A DNA stretch of 42,063 nt from Erysipelotrichia bacterium. Lineage in GTDB: Bacteria; Bacillota_I; Bacilli_A; Erysipelotrichales; Erysipelotrichaceae. Below, in pieces: positions 26,696-34,526 of the stretch. Location: NCBI GenBank assembly GCA_012520255.1, contig JAAYOQ010000007.1:1-42063 (forward strand), read 5' to 3'. A program made the translations under genes and the position numbers. The notes beneath the pieces were generated by a model. The model ran no database searches. It saw nothing but the letters and a program-made list of their open reading frames with translations, and was not told where the DNA came from. The stretch's first letter is position 1, and each line of letters opens with the position of its first letter.

Positions 26696-28165
26696 TTAAT
26701 TGTCAACATTTTTTCTAGCACGGATTTCCTTCTGCATCTGTGGAAGTTTTTCTTCTAAATCCATAAAATACAAGACTACAAAGATAATCAGAAAATGAAT
26801 AATTGGAACAATATATCTGACAAAATACAGCCATTTAACAACTCCCTCAGGCTGATTTACTCCTAGATGAGACTGATAACCAAAGAAACTCAAACCAGTT
26901 TCATAAACACCGGCAAAGGCGCCAGAAATTATTGTCGCAATGGCAGTAGTTACAGCTAAAGCTACTGTTCCCTCTGGTCTAAAGTGAAACTTATATTCCA
27001 CTTCATCATTGGCTGATAAAAGCAGAGCATCTAAAACATAGACACTGGCTAAAGTTCCAACATTAAAAATAAAGTAGGAAATAACCGCACCGATAAAATC
27101 ATCTTTAAAGAAAAGTCCCATTATACAGCCAATTATAGAAATAAGGGAAAAAGCCATAGTGGTTTTACGAACGGTAAACTTCTTACTTAAAGGATAGATT
27201 ATTAAAATACCAATTCCCATCGGTAACCCTGAGGCGACTGTAAAAATCAGATTGTAATTATTTTGGGCATTAGCTCCTAAAATTACTGTACAGAAATTGG
27301 TGTTGAGATTATATCCTTGCAGATTAGCCAAAATTAAATTTAGAGTGGTAATAATAAAAGCCATATTCCAATACCTGCACTTGAATAAATCTAAAAACTT
27401 CTTCCAGTCTGTACCATGTTCTTTGTTATAGATGGCTCCTTCAATATCCTCAGCTTCTAAGGTCACCCTTTCTTTAGTATAGAAATAGTTGATTAAAGAT
27501 AGCGGGATACTGATTAAAGCTATAACACCAATAATTAAAAGCCAGTTTTCTTTCGGATAACCATGTAGCATGGTGTAATAAAGAATTGAACCCACAACCA
27601 TGGTTACAGCTACTCCTACCAGCATAAAGTTTGAGACTCGATCAAACAGGTTAATCTGGTTACGATCATTCTGATTTCTGGTAGCCAGGGTAATCATATT
27701 CTTCCTTAACAAAAACATCGTTATACCAAAGCCATTGTATAAAATATTAAAAATATACACCCAGATAAGTTTTCCAACCTGTCCAATTTCTGGAATCGCA
27801 AACATAAAGAAACCAGAAAAAGCGCACAAGAGCTGACCAATTAAAACAAAAGGTCTGATCTTTCCCTGAGATGAAGTGCTACGTTCGACAACATAAGCTA
27901 CCAAAAGTCCCGCTAAAATAGAAACTATCTTGGTAACCCAAGACATAACCAGATAAGTACCTACCCCAAAAATCTGATCAATATAAAATATTTCGGTATA
28001 ATAAAGCTCTGCTAGCTGGTTAATAACAGCCTGTAATGACAGCATTCCAAAAGGACCAACCAAATAACCGAGAATCTTTTCCTTCATCGTCATTTCTTCA
28101 GTTTTTATTCTTGAATTCATAAACGGTTTTTCAAAAATACTGTTTTTCAAAAATTGTTTTTTCAT
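26696..28165 (-). CDS. GPH-family (MelB-like) glycoside:cation symporter
   Basis: A 489-residue membrane protein with about 12 hydrophobic segments, a ~30-residue N-terminal cytoplasmic lead and family blocks such as KEKILGYLVGPFG at the first helix and GKIRPFVLIGQ in the loop after the second. First gene of the rhamnoside operon, so it probably imports a rhamnose-containing oligosaccharide or glycoside (inference). Ribosome site AGAGGG. The promoter in front has TTGACT (28211-28206) but no well-spaced -10, fitting activator dependence. Confidence 0.9.
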   Translation of the reverse strand: MKKQFLKNSIFEKPFMNSRIKTEEMTMKEKILGYLVGPFGMLSLQAVINQLAELYYTEIFYIDQIFGVGTYLVMSWVTKIVSILAGLLVAYVVERSTSSQGKIRPFVLIGQLLCAFSGFFMFAIPEIGQVGKLIWVYIFNILYNGFGITMFLLRKNMITLATRNQNDRNQINLFDRVSNFMLVGVAVTMVVGSILYYTMLHGYPKENWLLIIGVIALISIPLSLINYFYTKERVTLEAEDIEGAIYNKEHGTDWKKFLDLFKCRYWNMAFIITTLNLILANLQGYNLNTNFCTVILGANAQNNYNLIFTVASGLPMGIGILIIYPLSKKFTVRKTTMAFSLISIIGCIMGLFFKDDFIGAVISYFIFNVGTLASVYVLDALLLSANDEVEYKFHFRPEGTVALAVTTAIATIISGAFAGVYETGLSFFGYQSHLGVNQPEGVVKWLYFVRYIVPIIHFLIIFVVLYFMDLEEKLPQMQKEIRARKNVDN

Positions 28166-28205
28166 ATTATTATCCCTCTTTTACATCTATATAATAAATC
28201 ATAAA

Positions 28206-28250
28206 AGTCAACACTTTCTTGTATATTTGTTTTATTTTTGATATATTTGT
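28206..28250. promoter_or_regulatory. Divergent promoter region with 20-bp-spaced direct repeats
   Basis: TATATTTGT occurs at 28222-28230 and again, identical, at 28242-28250, a 20-bp period as in AraC-family half-sites. On the plus strand TTGTAT (28219-28224), 17 bp, TATATT (28242-28247) forms the araC-type gene promoter. On the minus strand TTGACT (28211-28206) serves the transporter operon, and the repeats lie just upstream of it, where an activator would sit. Confidence 0.6.
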
Positions 28251-28256
28251 CTTGTG

Positions 28257-29435
28257 ATGAAAACGCTTACTTTTGATTTGGAATATCTCTGTCGCAAAAT
28301 GACAGATATGTCCGGCTTACCAATCAGGATATATCAAAACAATCAGCTTACCAGCAGATTTTCGGTTGTTGATTTTTTAATTGATCCAGTAGAGCTTTAC
28401 ATTGAGACCCTCTTAAAAAGAAAAGAAAATGTTTCCTACTTTCTAACCGAAAGAAATGAATACTATGGAATCATCAAAGCTGATAAAACCACAATCATTA
28501 TTGGACCAGGAAGAGAAAATCCTTTAGACAATCAGCAGATTCGTGATTTAGCCTTTCAACTTAACATTACCAATAAGGATTATGAGGCTTTTTCTGATTT
28601 TATTTTAGCTATTGTTCCAATGCCCCTAGAAAGTATGATTCAAATGATGTGTACTATTAATCACATCCTTAATGGTGATAAACTAAATGTTTCTGATTTG
28701 CATCTTAAAGAATCATCCACATCAGAAAGAATTAACTATTATCAGAACTCAAGTTCAGCAGATGCTTATAAAGGCTATAACATCGAAAGACAGATACTGG
28801 AAATTATTAGAAACGGTGATATAGAAACGCTAAAAAAATGGGCAAAACAGGCCCCCACATTAAGAAGTGGTAAACTCTCTGACAATCTTTTAAGACATAG
28901 AAAAAATACCTTCATAGTAACTACTACCCTGAGTGCTCGAGCAGCTATAGAAAGTGGTTTAAAAGTTGATGAAGCTTTTAAACTCAGCGATTTATTTATT
29001 CAAAAATGTGAAAACTGCACTAACCTAGATGATATAAACTATCTGTTTTATGAAATGATATTTACCTATACTAGAAAAATTAATAATCTTAAAAAATTAA
29101 CTACTAAGGCTAAAATCTCAAAAGATGTCTACTTCTATATTATTAAACATTTATCAGAGCCAATTAAAACTGAAGATATTGCCAAAGCTTTATATATGTC
29201 TAGAAGTCATCTATCAACTATTTTTAAAAAAGAAACCGGAATCAGCCTTAACAATTATATTCATAAGATAAAAATTGAAAAAGCCAAAGAACTGCTCATG
29301 GACAACTCTAAAAGCATCACTTTAATCAGTGACTACCTGGGTTATTCATCAAGTTCTCATTTCAATCGTATTTTTAAACAGGAGAAAAAAATAACTCCTA
29401 CAGAATATAGAAAAAATAACAAAAACATATTTTAA
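28257..29435 (+). CDS. AraC-family transcriptional activator of the rhamnoside operon
   Basis: A 392-residue protein (ATG 28257; a GTG lies one codon earlier). The C-terminal ~100 residues carry the two AraC helix-turn-helix motifs: TEDIAKALYMSRSHLSTIFK and ITLISDYLGYSSSSHFNRIF, then PTEYR. The N-terminal ~280 residues are a putative ligand-sensing region that I do not recognise. No ribosome site precedes the start, and the promoter -10 ends only 6-9 bp before it, so a leaderless mRNA is likely. Divergent from the GPH-GH78-GH3-rhaA-rhaB operon. Confidence 0.88.
   Translation: MKTLTFDLEYLCRKMTDMSGLPIRIYQNNQLTSRFSVVDFLIDPVELYIETLLKRKENVSYFLTERNEYYGIIKADKTTIIIGPGRENPLDNQQIRDLAFQLNITNKDYEAFSDFILAIVPMPLESMIQMMCTINHILNGDKLNVSDLHLKESSTSERINYYQNSSSADAYKGYNIERQILEIIRNGDIETLKKWAKQAPTLRSGKLSDNLLRHRKNTFIVTTTLSARAAIESGLKVDEAFKLSDLFIQKCENCTNLDDINYLFYEMIFTYTRKINNLKKLTTKAKISKDVYFYIIKHLSEPIKTEDIAKALYMSRSHLSTIFKKETGISLNNYIHKIKIEKAKELLMDNSKSITLISDYLGYSSSSHFNRIFKQEKKITPTEYRKNNKNIF
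28258..28271. promoter_or_regulatory. Candidate catabolite-responsive element (cre)
   Basis: TGAAAACGCTTACT matches 13 of 14 positions of the Firmicutes cre consensus TGWAANCGNTNWCA. It covers the first codons of the araC-type gene and lies upstream of the rhamnoside operon. It is also coding sequence, so chance is possible. Confidence 0.45.
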
Positions 29436-29545
29436 TCTAATATTTATAAAATAATTTATTCAGTCTTCAATTAATTCATTGTATCTTATTTTAAAACTGT
29501 GCATATTTTGGCATTTTCGTTAGGCATATTTTTAGAATTTTATTT

Positions 29546-30391
29546 TTAACTTTTTAAATTACAGAAATCATTATATTCATTTTTTATCTCTTCAATACTC
29601 AAATCAAGGATGTCGTTGAACTCTTTTTTCAAACAGAGATAATTGATAAACTTTTCGCCGAGAAAATATCCAGCATCGCAGTAACCATTATACGAAACCC
29701 AGTCACCAATATACCTTTGGGTAAATCTATCATTTAAAACATCAAGGTCTTTTCTAAAATCTTCCTTCAATTGAGGAAGCATTTTTTCTAAGCCTTCTTT
29801 CCAGAAGTTTGAATATTGAGAATTAGAAGTGTTACCTTCCATAATGCTTTGTTCAAAATATACTGCTATCCCTTCCATATATAGTTGCCAAAGCATTTGA
29901 AGAGATTTACTGTCAAATTGTTTATTTAAAGTACCATACTGACTTTGATACACATGTCCCAGTTCATGAAAGATCAGTTTCTTCATTTCATCATATTTAT
30001 CAAGATTTAGCTCCAATATTTTCTCTATCCCCAGTAAGATAAGAGTTTTACCACAATGCTCTATTACCCATCCAGCACCATTACATAAACCAAGATACAG
30101 AATGATTTCACATTCAAGATTTCTGCCTGTTTTCTTTTTTATTATTTCGTCCACATCTTTAAGCACATCATGAAATATAATTTCCAGTTTATTTATTCTC
30201 TCTTTATTATCATAAACATTGTTAATTATCGGAACAATGTCCTTTTCAAAATTATAACCACTTGCATCCTCTATAACAACTTCTGATAAACCTGAAAAAA
30301 CATTTTCAATATAATATTTCCACTTATCAATTGAAAATGTCCCATTTTCAAACAACCTGTCCAGGTTAGTTACTTCACTTCTATAAATCAT
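29546..30391 (-). CDS. HExxH putative zinc metallopeptidase, downstream of TIR gene
   Basis: A 281-residue soluble protein. HELGH at 142-146 inside MKKLIFHELGHVYQ is a zinc-protease motif, and E173 in LYMEGIAVYFEQ, 27 residues later, fits the gluzincin third ligand. No signal peptide. The N-terminal ~90 residues are helical. The layout resembles DUF2268/DUF5700-type peptidase-like proteins, but I cannot name the family. Start has CAGGAG. It begins 59 bp after the TIR gene stop on the same strand with no terminator between, so co-transcription is plausible. Substrate unknown. Confidence 0.75.
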   Translation of the reverse strand: MIYRSEVTNLDRLFENGTFSIDKWKYYIENVFSGLSEVVIEDASGYNFEKDIVPIINNVYDNKERINKLEIIFHDVLKDVDEIIKKKTGRNLECEIILYLGLCNGAGWVIEHCGKTLILLGIEKILELNLDKYDEMKKLIFHELGHVYQSQYGTLNKQFDSKSLQMLWQLYMEGIAVYFEQSIMEGNTSNSQYSNFWKEGLEKMLPQLKEDFRKDLDVLNDRFTQRYIGDWVSYNGYCDAGYFLGEKFINYLCLKKEFNDILDLSIEEIKNEYNDFCNLKS

Positions 30392-30450
30392 TGATATACT
30401 CCTGTATTTAGAGTTATTGTTTTTTAAATGGTTATGTCTTTCTTCTTTTA

Positions 30451-33423
30451 TTATTCCAGGAAGTAGGCCTTTTTTTCTTCTGCAGTCAGCTCTCTGCCGT
30501 TCAACATTTCTTTTGCGGCCTTTATCAGAGTATTTACATCAACATTATGAATGATATAGAAGGTATCATTTAATAAGGCATCACTACCTTCATAGACAAA
30601 TTCCAGGGCCTCACCATTTCCTGAAGAAGACACAATAATGATATTTTTTTGAAACTTCATAATTGTTTCACCACTATCAATATCGTAAATAATGTTATCT
30701 TCAGCTTTAACACGATGACTGCCGAAAAGCCAGAAATTCTCTTTTAATAATTTGTCATTGAAAATTTCTTTATATTCTTCAATTAAAATCTTTTCTTTTA
30801 GTTCACCACTATATAAATCATAAACATCAACTTCTTTTTTCGAGTAAATCCTCGATCTGACATATAAAAGACCTTTTTCTTCATCAACAAAATAGCAATC
30901 TTTATCTTCCAGCATTAAACCACTTTCTACTTCTAAAAAGTACTCTGTCTTACACTCCCCAGTTCTACTGTCTCTTATCTCCACTGCTCCCTTGTAAGGT
31001 CTTGCACCCTGATACATGCAGTTATAAATAATTAATATTTCTTTGCCGTTATTGATAAACTGAGCCTTTATACCGATGGCATCACCCTTTTCTATTTCAA
31101 ACTGAAGATTGTGGGCACTTAATTTAGCCGATAGATTCCAAAGCAACTGGTGAGTTTGACCATCTAAAACAAATAATGATGCCGGATAATTTCCTGAAGC
31201 ATAGCCATCCTCTACCAAAACAAGTATTGTGTCTGTTTCTTTGGCATATAATACATCATTGCAAACTGATCTTTTAGCTGAACCTTCATCAGGTTTTCCG
31301 TCATAGTCATAATCTGGAACAAAAACAATTGTATCCTTTATTTCTCCTGTATCACCATCAAAAACTCTGACGTAGGCATAATCATTATCCTTATCTTTTT
31401 GTAAATAATTGGTTTCTAAAAGAAATATCTCATTGTTTTCAAATGCTTTTAAGCGATGAGAGAACATGTGTACTGGATAAACATTTAATATTTCACCAGA
31501 AAATGGGTCATTGATATAGATAAAACATTCAGCTGAAGGATTCATGACAAAAGAAACAACTATTTTACCACTATTAGAAAGAGTTGAAAAATTTGGTTCA
31601 TTGATAGCGATGGTACCTTTTAAAGGAGCTATGACATCAAGTGAAGATGAGTTGCCAGCCATATAGACACGTAAAATGTTTTTACCACTGGCAATAATAT
31701 AGTCATCACGAACAGCATTGCCATAACCATCTTTATAAAAGTAATGAGCTTTTTCCAGAGCAAAATCGACTGTAAAATGCTGCAACATTTCTCCATTGCT
31801 GGCATTAAACAGCATTATCATCTTTCTTTCAGTACTATAAGCCAGAATTCTTGAGCCATCAGCATTAAAACAGAAACCATCTATCGGATTGGATTTATTA
31901 TCCATTCGACAAATGGTTTTTTTATTTATAATGTCATAAGTATAAATGTTTCCAGAAGTTGTCAACACAGCTAAAACAGATTCTAAAGGAGCAATATTGA
32001 TTGCTTTAAAGAAACTTTTATCAAAATCTGGATAGAAAAGGATATTATTTATTTCTTCAGTAGCATAATTCCATATGACAATATATGGCTTGTAAAGAGC
32101 AGTGATATAATCTCCATCTTTTGTTGAGTCAAGATAAATCAGGCTCTCCCCATCATTTTCATAGTAACTGAAATAATAAGCATCACGATATTGCTTCAAA
32201 TCAACCGTATAGCGATGACGAAGAAACAGACTGCCATCATATAAATAGAAATTCCCTCTAAGATCGGCTGTTAAATATACTGTGGTGTAAGCTTTTAAGC
32301 TTCCCTGTTGGTTTTCACCACGATAAACATTATGATGCCAGCTATATTTACTTATTCCTAGTTTTTCAAGCTCTTCTTCGGTTAAATTATCAAAGAAATT
32401 ACGGGCCTCTTTTTGATAATCAAAAGCTTCTTTATATATTAAAGTCTTATCATTAACCTCCAGGTTAATCATTCCATCACCCTTATTATAAAAAGTTACT
32501 TCCTCTCCATTTTTAAGAGCCAGATAATTTAAAATACCATAATATTCCTGATATTCTGCCTTAATATCATATATTGCTGAATATTGATCATTGGCTCCAT
32601 AAATAAGACCATTATAAAGAGAACCTATTGCCTCGGTTACAATTGGTCGATCTGGATTATTACCGTCTTCTGGCAGAGCTTCCAGCGATAACAAAAGAGA
32701 AAGATTCTTGTCACCATTATCCAGTGCCTGATTGGCTGATTGAGCCAGCCATTTTGATTCAGCAATAAGTGCAGCATTTCTTTCATTAGAAATTTCTTTG
32801 TTTTTTATAACTGCATACATCAAGAATATTGAAAGCAGCATTATAACACTAGCACTAACCGCAACTCTGATTTTGTTTTTTCTAACTCTATCTCGCTGTT
32901 TCAAATCATCATAATTGACATTCAGCATCGGAGCTAAGATTCTATGTTTTTCGTTGTTTAACTTTTTTAATGATTCATTTAAAGCAGTTGCTCTAACATC
33001 AGCTGCTAGTGGCTCTCTTTCTACTGTTTTTCCATCAATCTCTTCAAAACGAAGGGCTAAAGGAAAAGAATCAGCTGGTTCTCCTTCAATTAGAATAGCC
33101 AGTATTTTATCTCTTCTTCCCAGGGAAATAAAATAATCTACTTCTTCCAGACACCACTTCGACTCCAAATATCTTGGTGAACAGATACATATCAGCCACT
33201 CTGAGTTTTGTAAAGCCTGACGAATATCTTCACCCAGATTCGAAGAAAGTGGTAACTCTTCCTGGTCACGAAAAACCCTTCCCATTTTAGAGATGCCCAA
33301 AGACTTCTTTAAAGAGGAAGGTATCTTGTAATTTTCAATTAAAGAATGAAGTTTTTTGGCTATTTCCTGATCGGGGCTTACATGTCGATAAGAAATAAAG
33401 GCATTATAATCATTAGTTATCAT
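30451..33423 (-). CDS. TIR domain / transmembrane / beta-propeller-like protein
   Basis: A 990-residue protein. TIR domain ~1-170: DYNAFISYRH at 5-14, FRDQEELPLSSNLGEDI, ICICSPRYLESKWCLEEV, with E94 four residues after W90 at the position of the NADase glutamate in active TIR proteins. A basic stretch RKNK precedes one membrane helix at ~186-205, then a coiled helical linker and ~700 residues of repeated beta-strand blades (propeller-like, WD40/PQQ-type spacing), e.g. DAxxGE and DGDTGE turns. The TIR side would be cytoplasmic and the propeller outside if the positive-inside rule holds. Known TIR roles are NAD+ cleavage in phage defence or scaffolding. No ribosome site; see promoter. Confidence 0.85.
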   Translation of the reverse strand: MITNDYNAFISYRHVSPDQEIAKKLHSLIENYKIPSSLKKSLGISKMGRVFRDQEELPLSSNLGEDIRQALQNSEWLICICSPRYLESKWCLEEVDYFISLGRRDKILAILIEGEPADSFPLALRFEEIDGKTVEREPLAADVRATALNESLKKLNNEKHRILAPMLNVNYDDLKQRDRVRKNKIRVAVSASVIMLLSIFLMYAVIKNKEISNERNAALIAESKWLAQSANQALDNGDKNLSLLLSLEALPEDGNNPDRPIVTEAIGSLYNGLIYGANDQYSAIYDIKAEYQEYYGILNYLALKNGEEVTFYNKGDGMINLEVNDKTLIYKEAFDYQKEARNFFDNLTEEELEKLGISKYSWHHNVYRGENQQGSLKAYTTVYLTADLRGNFYLYDGSLFLRHRYTVDLKQYRDAYYFSYYENDGESLIYLDSTKDGDYITALYKPYIVIWNYATEEINNILFYPDFDKSFFKAINIAPLESVLAVLTTSGNIYTYDIINKKTICRMDNKSNPIDGFCFNADGSRILAYSTERKMIMLFNASNGEMLQHFTVDFALEKAHYFYKDGYGNAVRDDYIIASGKNILRVYMAGNSSSLDVIAPLKGTIAINEPNFSTLSNSGKIVVSFVMNPSAECFIYINDPFSGEILNVYPVHMFSHRLKAFENNEIFLLETNYLQKDKDNDYAYVRVFDGDTGEIKDTIVFVPDYDYDGKPDEGSAKRSVCNDVLYAKETDTILVLVEDGYASGNYPASLFVLDGQTHQLLWNLSAKLSAHNLQFEIEKGDAIGIKAQFINNGKEILIIYNCMYQGARPYKGAVEIRDSRTGECKTEYFLEVESGLMLEDKDCYFVDEEKGLLYVRSRIYSKKEVDVYDLYSGELKEKILIEEYKEIFNDKLLKENFWLFGSHRVKAEDNIIYDIDSGETIMKFQKNIIIVSSSGNGEALEFVYEGSDALLNDTFYIIHNVDVNTLIKAAKEMLNGRELTAEEKKAYFLE

Positions 33424-33429
33424 AAATAA

Positions 33430-33458
33430 ATTATAAATTGAGCTAAAGTCAGTGTCAA
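33430..33458 (-). promoter_or_regulatory. Consensus promoter 6 bp from the TIR gene start (leaderless)
   Basis: On the minus strand a perfect TTGACA (33458-33453), 17-bp spacer and perfect TATAAT (33435-33430). Only 6 bases separate the -10 from the ATG at 33423, so transcription should start on or next to the ATG. No Shine-Dalgarno sequence is present, and no later Met occurs before residue 47, within the TIR domain. Confidence 0.85.
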
Positions 33459-33516
33459 TTAATTGAAACTAATCTTCCCAGATAAAAACATATTCAAAAA
33501 AAAGATGTTTTGATGT

Positions 33517-34467
33517 TTAATAAATAGAAAGATTCAATTTTTTTGACAAATACTCTAAACTTTTGACCGCAACAATACTATTTCCTGCTTCATCCAGTCT
33601 TGGGCTGAAAGCCGCTATCCCCAGTTTACATTTGGTACAGGCAAGCACTCCTCCTCCCACTCCGCTTTTAGCTGGCAAACCTACCGAAGCTGCAAACTCG
33701 CCAGAATGATTATACATGCCGCTGTGAGCCATTACTGAACGTAAAATCTGCACATTCTCTGGGGTGTATAGCTGTTTCTTTTTTACAATATGATAGCCAT
33801 CATTAGAAAGTAAATGAGAAAACTGGGCCAGTTCTATAGTATTTACCATAATAGTGCAACATTTATAGTATATTTCAATAACTTCCTTTATCTTTGTATC
33901 TTTAGACAAAGTGCCTGCCTGAATCATCAGATGGATACCCGATATATTACTATAGGCTCCAGCCATCTCTGGAACAAGGATTTCTTCACTATAATAAAGC
34001 TTTGAATTTCCAGTAATATTTTTAAGATGATTTAAAATAACCTCAAAAGTATTTTCTTTGTAAATCTCATATAAAAGAGCAATCGTCGCTATAGCACCGA
34101 TACTGACCATCGGATTTCTCGGCTTTCTTTTCCCCAACTCTAAATCAACAATACTGTTATAAGGAAGAGCTGTAGGTTTTATATCGATGGTTTGAGTTAT
34201 TTCGTCCAAAGATTTATTTTCCAATAGAATCAGAAAAGTTAAAACCTTGGAAACACTTTGCATACTGAAGCGATGTTCTGTATCTCCAGCCTGATAAATA
34301 GTTCCTTTATCATCTATTAAAGCCAGGGCCCATTTATCCAGCTCTTTTTCATCCTTTATTTCTAAGAACTTCATAGTTGTCCCTTTTCCTTGGAATTTTG
34401 AACCAAATTCCAGGGATTCTTTTAATATTTCATCATAATTTACCTTTTTTTGCTTTTCGTTTTCCAT
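33517..34467 (-). CDS. glsA: Glutaminase (serine-dependent, GlsA type)
   Basis: A 316-residue enzyme of the beta-lactamase-like glutaminase family: catalytic S71-x-x-K74 in MQSVSKVLTF, then LPYNSIVDLELGKRKPRNPM, NISGIHLMIQAGTL and PAKSGVGGGVLA near the C-terminus. Hydrolyses L-glutamine to glutamate and ammonia in the cytoplasm; in gut bacteria it can add to acid tolerance. Slightly longer than usual at the N-terminus. Ribosome site GGAG. It starts 59 bp after the amidohydrolase gene, with a hairpin between them. Confidence 0.95.
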   Translation of the reverse strand: MENEKQKKVNYDEILKESLEFGSKFQGKGTTMKFLEIKDEKELDKWALALIDDKGTIYQAGDTEHRFSMQSVSKVLTFLILLENKSLDEITQTIDIKPTALPYNSIVDLELGKRKPRNPMVSIGAIATIALLYEIYKENTFEVILNHLKNITGNSKLYYSEEILVPEMAGAYSNISGIHLMIQAGTLSKDTKIKEVIEIYYKCCTIMVNTIELAQFSHLLSNDGYHIVKKKQLYTPENVQILRSVMAHSGMYNHSGEFAASVGLPAKSGVGGGVLACTKCKLGIAAFSPRLDEAGNSIVAVKSLEYLSKKLNLSIY

Positions 34468-34483
34468 TTTTTACTCCTAAAGT

Positions 34484-34514
34484 CAAAGGATGACAGTTAA
34501 ACTACCATCCTTTG
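34484..34514 (-). other. Hairpin between amidohydrolase and glutaminase genes
   Basis: CAAAGGATG and CATCCTTTG form a perfect 9-bp stem with a further AGT/ACT pairing in the loop. On the minus strand the RNA after it reads ACTTTAGGAG, with no U-tract, and runs into the glsA ribosome site. It is therefore more likely a processing or translation-control element than a terminator. Confidence 0.55.
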
Positions 34515-34526
34515 AGCAACTTTATT

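Noticed and set aside
28222-28250. The two TATATTTGT repeats as the start of a CRISPR or tandem-repeat array.
   Set aside because: Only two 9-bp copies exist, and they coincide with promoter boxes.
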